From Arachnia propionica (GTDB taxonomy: Bacteria > Actinomycetota > Actinomycetes > Propionibacteriales > Propionibacteriaceae), in NCBI RefSeq assembly GCF_003859805.1, contig NZ_RQZG01000011.1, positions 57,375 through 121,374 on the forward strand: a stretch of DNA of 64,000 bases. The letters are read 5' to 3'. Positions 1 to 8,287 of the stretch are shown here, piece after piece (positions within the stretch are counted from its first letter, which is position 1; the number at the start of each line of letters is the position of its first letter). The translations under genes were made by a program, and so were the position numbers. The notes beneath the pieces are model-generated. The model did not search any database and was not told the origin of the DNA. It saw nothing but the letters and a program-made list of their open reading frames with translations.

Positions 1-712
1 TGCCGTCGCGGATCCCCATCCGGGCGCGAGGCACCTCATCCGTGTCGAACCCGGGACCCCAGTCGGAGATGGTGATGATGCAGCCGTCGGAGGAGGAGGT
101 GGCCTGCACGTGGGCGGTGCCGTTCGGGACGTGTCGGGCGACGTTGCGGGCGGCCTCGCGGGTGGCCTCCGACATGACGCGGGTGACCCGGCCGGGGAGG
201 GCACCGCGGTCGTTGACCTTGAGTTCGACGGGGCAGCCGACCCGGGACAGGGCCTCCTCCAGGCTCGCCACCAGTGGGGAGGAGTCGGGGTCCGGTTCGG
301 CCCCGATGATCCCGGCGCGGGACTCCTCGGTGAGGCGTTTGACCTCGTCGCGGGTCAGTTTTCCGCGGCCGCTCGCGATCTGCTGGAACAGGTGGAGCAG
401 GGTGTCGTGGACCCGACGGATGTTCTCACGTCGGGTCTGGGCCAGCAGCTCGGTGCGCTGTTCCTCCAGCTGACGACGCACCCCGTCGGCGGCGGCATCG
501 GTGGTGTCGCTGATCTGGGCCCTCATGGCCAGGTCGGCCAGGAGCACGGTGACCAGCCCGCTGAGCAGCAGCACGAGACCCATGACGACGTCCTGCCAGC
601 CGCGTGCGACCACGAAGACCAGGGCGGCGGCCCCGGCCAGTGCGGCCACGGCGCTCGCCACCCCGAGGCTCATGAGCCGCCTGGTCGCCCTGCCCGAGAT
701 CTCGCGTTGCAT
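1..712 (-). CDS. Sensor histidine kinase, C-terminal end cut by the window edge
   Basis: Partial gene entering from the left edge. Read on the minus strand from ATG at 712 it gives two hydrophobic segments (about residues 14-37 and 42-65), a linker, a dimerisation/phosphoacceptor stretch with RRVHDTLLHL, and the start of an HATPase domain ending in DWGPGFDTDE, the G1-type ATP-binding motif. The H-D-T-L-L-H box is typical of NarL/DesK-type kinases (HisKA_3 class), which usually phosphorylate a LuxR-type response regulator; that partner would lie outside the window. An in-frame ATG at 730 is an alternative start. Stop and last ATP-binding motifs are not visible. The signal sensed is unknown. 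Confidence 0.75.
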   Translation of the reverse strand, partial: MQREISGRATRRLMSLGVASAVAALAGAAALVFVVARGWQDVVMGLVLLLSGLVTVLLADLAMRAQISDTTDAAADGVRRQLEEQRTELLAQTRRENIRRVHDTLLHLFQQIASGRGKLTRDEVKRLTEESRAGIIGAEPDPDSSPLVASLEEALSRVGCPVELKVNDRGALPGRVTRVMSEATREAARNVARHVPNGTAHVQATSSSDGCIITISDWGPGFDTDEVPRARMGIRDG

Positions 713-961
713 CGCCCCGCATTCTTGCATGCCGGACCAACACGACGTCGATCCCCCTGCCCCTGACGTCGATCCATGGTCCCCGTACACCTCGCCATCC
801 GGGGCACGGATCGCAGCGGGAGGGCACCGGGCCGTCGGGAGGATGCGGGCGGACGTCCTTCACCTGCGGGTCGTGACCAGCCGTGCTGGGAACAGATCAC
901 GACTGGCCACGGCAATCACGGTTTCCAGGCCTGACCACGACCGGACCGGTAACCTTGGTTC

Positions 962-1951
962 ATGGAGACCATTCGCTGGGGAATCGTTGGGGCCGGTCGA
1001 ATGGCGGGGACCTTTGCCGGAGACTTCGCCTTCGTCCCGGGAGCCGAGCTGAGCGCCGTCGCGGCTCGAGACCTCGGGCGGGCCGAGGAGTTCGCACGAC
1101 GCCACCGGGTGCCGCAGGCGTTCGGGGACTACCGGAGCCTGCTGGAATCGGATGTGGACGTGGTCTACATCGCCAACACCCATCCACAGCACCACGGCGT
1201 CGCCCTGGCGGCCATCGCGGCGGGCAAGGCGATCCTGGTGGAGAAGGCCTTCACGGCGTCGCTGGCCGGGACCCGGGAGGTCGTCCGGGCGGCCCAGACG
1301 GCGGGGGTGTTCGCGATGGAGGCGATGTGGACACGTTTCCTGCCGGCCTTCGCGGCGGCCCGCGAGGTGGTGGCCTGGGGCCGGATCGGCGAGGTGTTGG
1401 GGGTCAGCGGTGACCTGTGCGCCCATCGACCCTACGACCCCACGGATCGGCTCTGGGATCCGGACCTGGGCGGTGGCGCACTCCTCGACCTCGGGGTGTA
1501 CGTGGTCTCGGCGGCGCAGGCCTTCCTCGGTGAGTCACGGCAGGTGATGTGCGTCGGCCGGTTCGCCCCGAACGGGGTGGAGTCGGCGGCGGCGATCACC
1601 ATCGGTTACGCCAGTGGTGCGACGGCGTCGCTCAGCTGCGGTTTCGACGTCCATGGGGCCGGGCGGTTGACGGTGCACGGCACCAAGGGCTGGGTGGAGA
1701 TCCACCCGCGGTTCCATCACCCGACCACCATCTCGGTCCACCGCTCCGGTGTGCTGCCCCGCATCATCGAGGCGAAGGCCGTCGGTCGGGGCTACGCCCA
1801 CGAGATCATGGAGGTGGGCGACTGCCTGCGGGCCGGCCACCAGCAGTCCCAGGTGATGCCGCTGGCGGACACCGTCGAGGTGATGAAGGTGCTGGACGAA
1901 TGCCTGGCCCAGCTCGGTCGGCCTCGGCAGGAGGCCGCGCCGGAGAGCTGA
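962..1951 (+). CDS. Gfo/Idh/MocA family NAD(P)-dependent oxidoreductase
   Basis: 329 residues, the normal length for the family. The N-terminal Rossmann fold starts with GIVGAGRMA (GxGxxA type), followed by the strand-end motif VEKAF, which corresponds to the family EKP motif with Ala replacing Pro. The C-terminal alpha/beta domain carries GGGALLDLGVY, the conserved substrate-domain region. Closest remembered relatives are dihydrodiol dehydrogenase-like or sugar-type dehydrogenases; the substrate cannot be told. No Shine-Dalgarno is seen before the ATG, but TAACCT lies 6 nt upstream, so a leaderless transcript is plausible. It stands alone, followed by a convergent repeat array. Confidence 0.85.
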   Translation: METIRWGIVGAGRMAGTFAGDFAFVPGAELSAVAARDLGRAEEFARRHRVPQAFGDYRSLLESDVDVVYIANTHPQHHGVALAAIAAGKAILVEKAFTASLAGTREVVRAAQTAGVFAMEAMWTRFLPAFAAAREVVAWGRIGEVLGVSGDLCAHRPYDPTDRLWDPDLGGGALLDLGVYVVSAAQAFLGESRQVMCVGRFAPNGVESAAAITIGYASGATASLSCGFDVHGAGRLTVHGTKGWVEIHPRFHHPTTISVHRSGVLPRIIEAKAVGRGYAHEIMEVGDCLRAGHQQSQVMPLADTVEVMKVLDECLAQLGRPRQEAAPES

Positions 1952-2179
1952 GCCCGGCAGGCCCTCAGATTCGCCCCGCGACCCCACGGCGGCAGGCGGA
2001 CATGCGTCCTGTCCCGGTCGTGGGGCTGGTGCCCCGGAGCAGGAGTCGCGTGCGAGGCGCGCCAAGGACGTCGGCAGGTGACGGCAGGCCGCCGACGTCC
2101 TGGCGTTCTTCACCTGCGATTCGCGCCCGACCCGGGCGAAGGGGCCTGCCTACGAGCACCGTCCCGCCTTCCCCGTTTC

Positions 2180-2277
2180 GCCTGTCCTGGGGTGGAATTG
2201 CCTGCCCAAAATCGAATTGCCTGTCCAATAAGACAGGCAATTCGAAACAAGACAGGCACACCGTGTCCAAGGCAGGC
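2180..2277. repeat. 20-bp-period convergent repeat array, copy 1
   Basis: Lies in the 1952-2323 gap between two converging genes. GCCTG-type units begin at 2180, 2200 and 2219, then a central palindrome GCCTGTC-CAATAA-GACAGGC occupies 2219-2238, then inverted units GACAGGC/GGCAGGC begin at 2251 and 2271. Spacing is 20 bp, or 19 next to the centre. The central arms extend to CGAATTGCCTGTC on one side and its complement on the other. About 60 bp of this core is repeated in reverse complement at 6.8 kb and in the same sense at 46.5 kb. The rest of the gap shows nothing else recognisable. Confidence 0.9.
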
Positions 2278-2323
2278 GAACCGCGTCACCCGGCTGGGCG
2301 ATCGGGCCCGATCAGGGTCGAAC

Positions 2324-2890
2324 TCAGCACGACCTCCCGGGGGTGGGCAGCAGCGGCAAGCCGTGCGACTCGCCGCCGGTCCGGGAGACCGACCGCAGCC
2401 GCGGGTAACGGGCCCGGATGGTGGTCTCGATCCGCTGGTGGAGGGTCTGCCCGGAGGCGGGGCAGCCGTCGCAGGCTCCCCCGAAGTCCAGCACCACCGA
2501 CTCCGCGTCGTGGTCGACGACCCGGATCCTCCCGCCGTGACTGGCGATGTAGCCGGCCAGCTCCCCCTCGACGACGTCGCGGGCGATGAGACCCAGCAGA
2601 TCGGCCGAGCCGGGCTCGATCTCCCAGCCGTCCAGGTCGAGGGCCGCGGTGATCGCATCCCGGATGCGGGGTCCGTGCTCCAGCCACGTCTGGTCCGGCG
2701 CGAGCCAGGTCCACACCCCGTCGGCCTCGAGGAGCATCCGGGAGATCACCCCGTACTCCAGCAGCGGTCCGAGCGTGCCCGGCGCCCGACGGACCTCCCC
2801 GACGGCCAGGTCCCCGGTCCTGACCACCCATCGGGCCGCCAACGGCTCCCCGGGGACCAGCTGCGCGTGGATGGGCCGCGGCGCGGTCAT
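2324..2890 (-). CDS. NifU C-terminal-domain protein linked to feoAB
   Basis: 188 residues from the ATG at 2890, which overlaps the feoB stop by 4 bp (ATGA); the longer upstream frame is only read-through of feoB in another frame. The C-terminal third has the NifU-type scaffold signature GACDGCPASGQTL with the CxxC pair that binds an Fe-S cluster in the family, preceded by the VLDF strand. The N-terminal part is not recognised. Position as third gene of feoA-feoB suggests a role in iron loading, Fe-S sensing or assembly during ferrous iron uptake, perhaps in place of FeoC; that role is inferred from context. Confidence 0.8.
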   Translation of the reverse strand: MTAPRPIHAQLVPGEPLAARWVVRTGDLAVGEVRRAPGTLGPLLEYGVISRMLLEADGVWTWLAPDQTWLEHGPRIRDAITAALDLDGWEIEPGSADLLGLIARDVVEGELAGYIASHGGRIRVVDHDAESVVLDFGGACDGCPASGQTLHQRIETTIRARYPRLRSVSRTGGESHGLPLLPTPGRSC

Positions 2891-4827
2891 GACAGGCCTC
2901 CGACGACGAGCTTCGCGATGAAGGCCATGCCCCAGGCCAGCACCCCCATGTAGGCGAAGGCGATCACCGACCACCGCCACGTCCCCGTCTCGCGTCGCAT
3001 GATCCCGAGCGTCGAGGCGCACTGCAGCGCGTAGACGAAGAAGACCAGCAGCGCAGCGATGGTACCGGGGGTGAACACCGGCTCCCCGGCGTGCGGCCCC
3101 TCGGAGTGGGTGAACTCCTCCAGCGCGGCCCCCGGGTCCTCCGGGTCCTCGGCAGCGGCCAGCTGACCCATCGTCGAGACCACGACCTCCCGGGCCGCCA
3201 GCGACGACAGCACACCGACGTTGACCCGCCAGTCGAAACCGAGCGGTTCGAAGACCGGACCGACGAACCGGCCGACGGCGGCGCCGTAGGAGTTGTCGAG
3301 GGTGTGGGCGGTGACGGCAGCCTCGTCGCCGACGTCCACCCCGGCCGCGGCCATGGACTCCTCGGAGTGCATCGGGAAGCTGAGCAGTGCCCACAGCACG
3401 ATGGTGGTGACCATGATGATGCCACCGACCTTCCTCAGGAACGCCTTGCACGCATCCCACACCGCCAGCAGCACGGTGCGCAGGCTCGGCAGCCGGTAGG
3501 AGGGCATCTCCATGTAGAACGGCAGCTGCTGGCCGCCCCGGCCGACGATGCGCTTGAACACCCAGGCCGCGAGCATCGCGGAGACCGCCCCCAGCAGGTA
3601 GAGCCCGAACATGATGGCCCCCTGCGCGCCGAACGGTCCCCATTTGAGGTCCTCGGGCACGAGCATCCCGATGAGCAGCACGTAGACCGGCAGCCGCGCG
3701 GAGCAGGTCATGAGCGGGGCCCCCATCATGGTGGCGATGCGGTCCTTCGCCGACGGCAGGGTGCGGGTGGCCATGATGCCGGGGATCGCGCAGGCCATCG
3801 ACGACAGGAGTGCGACGAAGGCGCGTCCCTCGAGGCCAGCCATGCCCATCACCCGGTCCATGAGGAAGGCGGCCCGGGCGAGATAGCCGGAGCCCTCCAG
3901 CAGGGAGATCATGAGGAACAGCAGCGTGATCTGGGGCAGGAACACCACCACCCCGCCGACGCCGGCGAAGATGCCGTCGGCCACCAGGGAGGCCAACCAG
4001 TCGATGCCGATGAGCCCCCTGGCCTGTTCACCCAGCCACAGCATCGCGCTCTCGAAGGCGTCCTGGATGGGGGCGGCGATGGTGAAGATCATCTGGAAGA
4101 ACACGAACATCGTCGCGAAGAAGATGAGGGTTCCCCACACGGGGTGCAGCAGGATGCCGTCGATCCGCCGGGTCCGCTCGTCGGTGCCGGGGGCGCGGTG
4201 CTTCGCGGCCTCCAGCACCGACGTGGTCCAGGCGCTGATCCCCTCGGGGTCGGTGGGGGGCGCGACGATGGGCGCCGGCCAGGCGTCCACCTCACCCAGT
4301 GCCCGGGAGAGCACCTCGACGCCTCGTCGTTCACCTCCGGAGACGGGGACCACCCTCACCCCGACGGCGCGGGACAGGGCGTCGACGTCGATGGAGCCAC
4401 CGCGTCGGGCCAGTTCGTCGGTGAAGGTGAGCACCACGAGGGTGGGGCGGGCGATCTGCTGCACCTGGGCCAGCAGCCCGAGTCCTCGGCGGAGCTGGGT
4501 GGCGTCGATGAGGACGACGTGTCCGGCGATGGGCTGGTCGACCGCGGTGCCGTCGGCCAGGGTCTGTGCCACGACCTCCTCGTCGGGGCTGATCGCGTCC
4601 AACGAGTAGGTGCCGGGCAGGTCCTCGATCATGACGTCGACGTCACCCAGCCTGTGGCGACCCTCGAAGCGGGCGACGGTCACGCCCGGGTAGTTGCCGG
4701 TCTTGGCGCGCAGCCCGGTGAGGGCGTTGAACAGGGTGGTCTTGCCGCTGTTGGGGCTGCCGATGAGCACGAACCGACGCAGCGTCGCGTCGAGGACGGT
4801 GGTGGTGGAGTCGTCGTGGCAGGTCAT
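2887..4827 (-). CDS. feoB: FeoB ferrous iron transporter
   Basis: 646 residues. N-terminal G domain: G1 GSPNSGKTTLF at about 23-33 and G3 DLPGTYSL at about 69-76. The expected NxxD G4 motif is replaced by TFTD at about 134-137. The membrane domain has the two Gate motifs, one around CSARLPVYVL and one around SSLAAREVVVSTMG, separated by several hydrophobic helices and ending with a short lysine-containing tail. FeoB moves Fe2+ across the cytoplasmic membrane. It overlaps feoA upstream and the NifU-type gene downstream by 4 bp each, so the three are probably translationally coupled. The G4 change could alter guanine specificity. Confidence 0.95.
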   Translation of the reverse strand: MTCHDDSTTTVLDATLRRFVLIGSPNSGKTTLFNALTGLRAKTGNYPGVTVARFEGRHRLGDVDVMIEDLPGTYSLDAISPDEEVVAQTLADGTAVDQPIAGHVVLIDATQLRRGLGLLAQVQQIARPTLVVLTFTDELARRGGSIDVDALSRAVGVRVVPVSGGERRGVEVLSRALGEVDAWPAPIVAPPTDPEGISAWTTSVLEAAKHRAPGTDERTRRIDGILLHPVWGTLIFFATMFVFFQMIFTIAAPIQDAFESAMLWLGEQARGLIGIDWLASLVADGIFAGVGGVVVFLPQITLLFLMISLLEGSGYLARAAFLMDRVMGMAGLEGRAFVALLSSMACAIPGIMATRTLPSAKDRIATMMGAPLMTCSARLPVYVLLIGMLVPEDLKWGPFGAQGAIMFGLYLLGAVSAMLAAWVFKRIVGRGGQQLPFYMEMPSYRLPSLRTVLLAVWDACKAFLRKVGGIIMVTTIVLWALLSFPMHSEESMAAAGVDVGDEAAVTAHTLDNSYGAAVGRFVGPVFEPLGFDWRVNVGVLSSLAAREVVVSTMGQLAAAEDPEDPGAALEEFTHSEGPHAGEPVFTPGTIAALLVFFVYALQCASTLGIMRRETGTWRWSVIAFAYMGVLAWGMAFIAKLVVGGLS

Positions 4828-5069
4828 CGTGTCACCTGGATCCGTGAGGCCTCGGTGCGGCGCAGCACGATCTCCGTGCCGCCGACCTTGAACATGAGGG
4901 GGTCGCCGAGGGGGGCTCGACGTTCCAGCTCGCAGGTCAGTCCCGGTGCGAAGCCGAGGTCGAAGAGGCGACGACTGACGACATCGTCACCGATGAAGCC
5001 GACGATGGTGGCGCTGCTTCCCGTCTCCAACTCGGCCAGGGTGCCGTGAGGTTCGGTTGTCTGGCTCAT
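4824..5069 (-). CDS. feoA: FeoA, small SH3-like partner of FeoB
   Basis: 81 residues, normal for FeoA. Features are a central GDDVVSRRLFDLGFAPG segment, where the LGF.PG turn is diagnostic of the FeoA/DtxR SH3-like fold, and the C-terminal GTEIVLRRTEASRI strand. FeoA is a cytosolic protein thought to bind and regulate FeoB. It is first in the feoA-feoB-nifU-type operon and overlaps feoB by 4 bp. No convincing DtxR-type operator is seen in the 40 nt upstream. Confidence 0.9.
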   Translation of the reverse strand: MSQTTEPHGTLAELETGSSATIVGFIGDDVVSRRLFDLGFAPGLTCELERRAPLGDPLMFKVGGTEIVLRRTEASRIQVTR

Positions 5070-5212
5070 GCCAGAAAGTTAGCACCGGCTGGCCTTGCCT
5101 CCCGGGGTGGGGTCCCCTAAGTCCTACGGGTCGTCGTGGTCCCCGCGTGCCGGTTGCGCAGGCACCGGCGGGGTGCGGTCCGCTGCCACGGGCCCACACC
5201 GGAACCTTCCCC

Positions 5213-5379
5213 ACTGGTCGAGCCGGGGTCCCGAGGCGTCGGCGCGAGAACCCGCCTCGAGGCCCGTGACCGTGCGCAGGGGTGTGGGGTCAGACCCCCA
5301 GGCACCCGAGTCCCGGCACCGGGTGCCAGAGGTCTCGACACGGCTCCTCCGCACACTCCGGGCCTGCTCGACCAGCGGG
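5213..5379. repeat. Dispersed inverted-repeat element (tggtcgagcc / ctcgaccag type)
   Basis: In the 5070-5385 gap. One end reads ACTGGTCGAGCCGG and the other carries GGTCTCGACACGGCTCC followed by GCTCGACCAGCGGG, so the ends face each other as imperfect inverted arms. A cleaner copy lies at 23.8-23.9 kb, and single arms occur near 15.53 and 58.49 kb. Repeats of this kind are scattered through many actinobacterial genomes. Nothing else is recognised in the gap. Boundaries are approximate to a few bases. Confidence 0.6.
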
Positions 5380-5385
5380 TTGCGG

Positions 5386-6657
5386 TCAGGAGATGCGACC
5401 CAGCACGACCGGGCCAGGGGTGACCGGGGTGTCGGAGTACTCCACGGCGCCCTCGAGCGCCGCGATCCCGCGTTCGAGACGCTCCGGGGTGGCGGTGTGG
5501 AGGGTGAACAGGGGAGCCCCCGTGGTGACGTGGTCCCCGGGCCTGGCGTGCATCTCCACGCCGGCGACGGCCTGGACCGCGTCCTCCTTGCGGGCGCGAC
5601 CGGCCCCCAGCCGCCACGCGGCCACCCCGACGGCCATCGCGTCGAGCCGGGCGACGTGACCGTCACGCTCGGCCACCACCACGTGCTGGTGCTCCGCGAC
5701 CGGCAGCGGCGCATCCGGGTCGCCTCCCTGGGCGGCGATCATGCGTCGCCACACATCCATGGCGCGCCCGTCGGCCAGTGCCGGTGCCGGGTCCACGTCG
5801 GGCTTCCCTGCGGCGGCCAGCATCTCGCGGGCCAGGGTCACGGTCAGCTCCACCACATCCGCTGGTCCACCACCGGCCAGCACCTCCACGGCCTCCCGGA
5901 CCTCCAGCGCGTTGCCCGCGGTCAGCCCCAGCGGGGTGTCCATGTCGGTGAGCAGGGCGACGGTGTGCACCCCGGCCCCGGTCCCGAGGTCCACCATGGT
6001 GCGGGCCAGTTCCTCGGCGCGCTCGCGGGTCTTCATGAAGGCGCCGGAGCCGACCTTCACGTCGAGCACCAGCGCCCCGGTGCCCTCGGCGATCTTCTTG
6101 CTCATGATCGACGACGCGATGAGCGGGATCGCCTCGACGGTGCCGGTGGTGTCACGCAGCGCGTACAGCTTCTTGTCGGCGGGGGCCAGCCCGGACCCGG
6201 CGGCGCAGATCACCGCGCCGACGGCGTCGAGTTGGGCCAGCATCTCCTCGTTGCTGAGTGCGGCCCGCCAGCCGGGGATCGACTCCAGCTTGTCGAGGGT
6301 GCCGCCGGTGTGCCCCAGTCCGCGCCCGGACAGCTGTGGCACCGCGACGTCGAACACCGCGACGAGCGGTGCCAGCGGCAGGGTGATCTTGTCGCCGACC
6401 CCACCGGTGGAGTGCTTGTCGGCGGTGGGGTGACGCAGCGAGGAGAAGTCCATCCGCTCACCGGAGGCGATCATCGCGGCGGTCCAGCGGGCGATCTCGT
6501 CGCGGTCCATCCCGTTGAGGAGGATCGCCATCGCCAGGGCCGACATCTGCTCGTCGGCGACGACGCCGTCGGTGTAGGCCTGGATCACCCAGTCGATCTG
6601 GTCGTTGCTGAGCCGTCCGCCGTCGCGCTTGGTCGTGATCACCTCGATGACATCCAT
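5386..6657 (-). CDS. deoA: Thymidine phosphorylase
   Basis: 423 residues, the usual length for pyrimidine-nucleoside phosphorylases. Visible landmarks are DKHSTGGVGDK (phosphate binding), the family signature SGRGLGHTGGTLDKLES, and IASSIMSKKIAEG with the substrate-contacting SxxxSKK. It cleaves thymidine or deoxyuridine with phosphate to give the base and deoxyribose-1-phosphate in pyrimidine salvage. The start at 6657 gives the expected N-terminus (MDVIEVITTKRDG). No other deo gene is adjacent, so it appears monocistronic, divergent from the MFS gene across a repeat array. Confidence 0.95.
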   Translation of the reverse strand: MDVIEVITTKRDGGRLSNDQIDWVIQAYTDGVVADEQMSALAMAILLNGMDRDEIARWTAAMIASGERMDFSSLRHPTADKHSTGGVGDKITLPLAPLVAVFDVAVPQLSGRGLGHTGGTLDKLESIPGWRAALSNEEMLAQLDAVGAVICAAGSGLAPADKKLYALRDTTGTVEAIPLIASSIMSKKIAEGTGALVLDVKVGSGAFMKTRERAEELARTMVDLGTGAGVHTVALLTDMDTPLGLTAGNALEVREAVEVLAGGGPADVVELTVTLAREMLAAAGKPDVDPAPALADGRAMDVWRRMIAAQGGDPDAPLPVAEHQHVVVAERDGHVARLDAMAVGVAAWRLGAGRARKEDAVQAVAGVEMHARPGDHVTTGAPLFTLHTATPERLERGIAALEGAVEYSDTPVTPGPVVLGRIS

Positions 6658-6762
6658 GCGCAGCAGTCTTTCACATCCCTCCCGCCCCTTCCCTGTCCCG
6701 ATTTCCTCCGGTTCCCTCCCGTCCCCTCCCTCCCGTCGCCTCCCGTTGCCTCCCGGAGGTTT

Positions 6763-6880
6763 GCCTGCCTTGTTCCCGCTTCGCCTGCCCTGGACACGGT
6801 TTGCCTGTCTTGTTTCGAATTGCCTGTCTTATTGGACAGGCAATTCGATTTTGGACAGGCAATTCCACCTCAAGACAGGC
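6763..6880. repeat. 20-bp-period convergent repeat array, copy 2
   Basis: In the 6658-7014 gap between divergent genes. Forward units start at 6763, 6783 and 6803; the central palindrome GCCTGTC-TTATTG-GACAGGC is 6822-6841; inverted units start at 6854 and 6874. The core is the reverse complement of copy 1 over about 60 bp. Upstream of it is a C/T-rich tract (about 6676-6755) and downstream short GGGACCC-type repeats (about 6898-6955). With deoA starting at 6657 and the MFS gene at 7015, both promoters must lie beside or inside this structure. Confidence 0.9.
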
Positions 6881-7014
6881 AAACCCGGGAGGTCTGGCGG
6901 GGACCCGCTGGGACCCGCTGGGATCCATGGGGTCCCAGGGACCCACCGCGGGTCGGGCCACGTCGGGACGGAGGGGGCACCGGTGCACCAGTCCGCCTTG
7001 ATTAGGATCATCCC

Positions 7015-8193
7015 GTGACGAATGAGATCCCGACGGCGGCCCGTCGCGCCCGCTGGGGTGTGGTCGGGTTGTTCTGGCTGAACGGTGTGGCGTGGTCGTC
7101 GATCCTGCCGCGCTATCCGGAGATCAAGGTCTCCCTGGGGTTGAGCGACCAGTGGTGGGGCGTGGTGGTCGCCGTCGGACCGCTGAGTGGGCTGCTGGCC
7201 GGGATGTTCACCGCGTCGCTGATCCGCCGGTTCTCCTCCGCCAACGTCGCCATCGCCGCCCAGGTGGTGGGGATCGCGATGCTGATGCTGCTCGGCAACG
7301 CCCCGGCAGCGTGGGTGTTCGCCACGGCGATCTTCTTCATGGCGGCCCTCGACTCGCTCACCGACATCGCGATGAACGCGCACGGCCTCAGGGTGCAGAA
7401 GCTCTACGCCAGGCCGATCCTCAACGGCTTCCACGGCTGGTGGTCGGTGGGGGCGGTGTGCGGTGGCCTGATCGGCTCGTCCGCGAAGCAGCTCGGGATC
7501 CCCATCTGGGTGCAGTGCCTCATCGCGACGGTGGTGTTCGCGGCGATGTCCCTCGGCACGAAGCTGCTGTTGCTGCCGGGACTGGACCACGACGTCGAGG
7601 CGCACGCGGCCTCGCGGCAGGAGCGTCGTCGCATCCGTCCCGCGCTGTGGCTCAGACTCATCGCGCTGGGACTGCTCGGCGCCAGCGCCGGGCTGCTGGA
7701 GGACACCGGCGGCACCTGGGGGGCGATCTACCTGGAGCGGCAGTTCGACGTGATCCCGTTCCTGACCGGGATGGCCTTCGTCGCCCTGCAGGGGATGCAG
7801 CTGGTCGGACGGTTCACCGGCGACGCCCTGGTGGCCAGGATCGGGGCCATCCCCGCGACGGTGCAGGGCGCGGTCCTCGCGGGGCTCGGGATGGGGGTCG
7901 CCCTGATCTGGCCGACCCCTGCCAGCACCATCCTCGGGTTCGCCTGCATCGGGTGGGGCATGGCCACCATCATTCCCTCGTCGATGCACGCCGCCGACGA
8001 ACTTCCCGGGATGGGCCACGGGGACGGTCTCATGGTGGTCACGTCGATGATGCGGCTGGGTTTCCTCACCGGACCGCCCCTGATCGGCATGCTCTCCGAG
8101 GCGACGGAGCTGAGACTGGCCCTGTGGACGATCCCGGTCTTCGCAGCGGTCATCCTGCTGCTCAGCCCGTCGCTGCGGCCGGTCAGCCGGTGA
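7015..8193 (+). CDS. MFS transporter, YbjJ-like
   Basis: 392 residues with about 12 hydrophobic segments. GTG start at 7015; TAGGAT about 7 nt upstream and no ribosome-binding site suggest a leaderless message. The stretches DIAMNAHGLRVQ and NGFHGWWSVGAVCGG around helices 4-5 resemble the YbjJ/fucose-permease-like branch of the major facilitator superfamily. Substrate is unknown; sugars or drugs are both possible. Stands alone, convergent with the PIG-L gene. Confidence 0.85.
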   Translation: MTNEIPTAARRARWGVVGLFWLNGVAWSSILPRYPEIKVSLGLSDQWWGVVVAVGPLSGLLAGMFTASLIRRFSSANVAIAAQVVGIAMLMLLGNAPAAWVFATAIFFMAALDSLTDIAMNAHGLRVQKLYARPILNGFHGWWSVGAVCGGLIGSSAKQLGIPIWVQCLIATVVFAAMSLGTKLLLLPGLDHDVEAHAASRQERRRIRPALWLRLIALGLLGASAGLLEDTGGTWGAIYLERQFDVIPFLTGMAFVALQGMQLVGRFTGDALVARIGAIPATVQGAVLAGLGMGVALIWPTPASTILGFACIGWGMATIIPSSMHAADELPGMGHGDGLMVVTSMMRLGFLTGPPLIGMLSEATELRLALWTIPVFAAVILLLSPSLRPVSR

Positions 8194-8287
8194 CGCCCAC
8201 GCCCCTGCCGCCGCCCCCACAGCCCGTCGGCATGCGACGTCCCGACGCTCCTTCCCTACGGCTCCTGCTCGCGACGGCGGGAGGGGA

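Noticed and set aside
3091..5049. 652-codon open frame opposite feoB
   Set aside because: Antisense composition artefact; FeoB on the other strand is unmistakable.
5070..5110. DtxR box upstream of feoA
   Set aside because: AGTTAGCACCGGCTGG has only one half-site; too weak compared with the box at 10,420.
6829..8220. 463-codon minus-strand frame over the MFS gene
   Set aside because: Gln/Arg/His-rich shadow of the MFS gene, partly running through the repeat array.
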